Origin: Paraescarpia echinospica
Taxonomy: Eukaryota; Annelida; Polychaeta; Sabellida; Siboglinidae
Assembly (NCBI GenBank): GCA_020002185.1
Contig: CM034536.1
Coordinates: 7,322,917 to 7,386,916, forward strand
Direction of reading: 5' to 3'
Length of the DNA: 64,000 nt
Shown here: one piece after another, positions 63,880 to 64,000 of the stretch
Numbering within the stretch: the stretch's first letter is position 1
Layout of the letters: each line of letters opens with the position of its first letter
Notes under the pieces: generated by a model
Seen by the model: only the letters and a program-made list of their open reading frames with translations
What the model was told of the DNA's origin: nothing
Databases searched by the model: none
Position numbers and translations under genes: made by a program

Positions 63880-64000
63880 CTGCATTTTTTTCCAGATGAC
63901 TTCTTCTCGCGGTTGTCTACTAGACTTGCAGTGTTGTTGAGCAGCCACTCCCGGGTCGCCTTGTCCAGCCCGACAATGCCAGTCTCTCCGTGTGGAGCAC
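63880..64000 (-). CDS. Possible partial exon of an unknown gene, entering from the right edge
   Basis: The minus strand from the window edge is open for 39 codons and reads 'APHGETGIVGLDKATREWLL' then 'NNTASLVDNREKK', followed by 'tgcag|gtggca' as a possible donor. Base composition is less AT-rich than the surroundings and the residue pattern is protein-like. I do not recognise the family. It could equally be part of a transposon. Confidence 0.35.

Overview
This is eukaryotic nuclear DNA from an AT-rich animal genome with many introns and many transposons. The clearest gene is the 3' half of VPS8, a subunit of the endosomal CORVET tethering complex. Its exons have GT-AG borders, and their reading phases join without a break over 15 exons. 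The non-LTR retrotransposons of CR1 and L2 type, the tRNA-derived SINEs, the terminal-inverted-repeat elements and the Ty3/Gypsy element are of kinds common in marine invertebrates such as molluscs. The species cannot be fixed from the sequence, so a lophotrochozoan-like invertebrate is only an inference.

Layout. 1-24 kb: VPS8 exons on the + strand (1008-23966), ending in the C-terminal RING-type zinc finger and a short conserved tail. The introns hold SINE copies, three insertions of one CR1-like LINE family (A at 2.8-6.0 kb, a tail fragment D at 11.1-11.5 kb, and the longest copy B at about 12-16.1 kb), minus-strand L2-like LINE fragments, long-inverted-repeat elements carrying tRNA-like modules, and a pogo-like MITE. 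25.0-28.2 kb: CR1 copy C. 28.7-32.2 kb: remnants of other LINEs. 32.3-33.2 kb: a palindromic satellite. 34.7-38.7 kb: a decayed Ty3/Gypsy retrotransposon with gag, protease, RT, RNase H and integrase. 38.7-46.9 kb: mostly unannotatable DNA with a 40-bp tandem array, a LINE joined from its two ends with the middle missing, and a small conserved-looking ORF. 46.9-56.9 kb: one very large 21-bp minisatellite with higher-order structure. 56.9-64 kb: low gene content, simple repeats, a hAT-like remnant, a diverged repeat with a YY1-like motif, and a possible partial exon on the minus strand at the right edge.

Most interesting signals: (1) in all three CR1 copies that cover the ORF1/ORF2 junction, a canonical T TTA AAC slippery heptamer sits in the correct phase directly before the ORF1 stop, and ORF2 lies in the -1 frame without an AUG ahead of its first endonuclease motif. 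This suggests programmed -1 frameshifting. (2) A 27-bp minisatellite spans the exon 4 5' splice site of VPS8, giving eight tandem copies of the donor. Use of any but the first would bring an in-frame stop into the mRNA. (3) The CR1 3' UTR has a hairpin with compensatory base changes between copies. (4) The 10-kb minisatellite is open in five of six frames, so its ORFs of up to 1864 codons are most likely artefacts.
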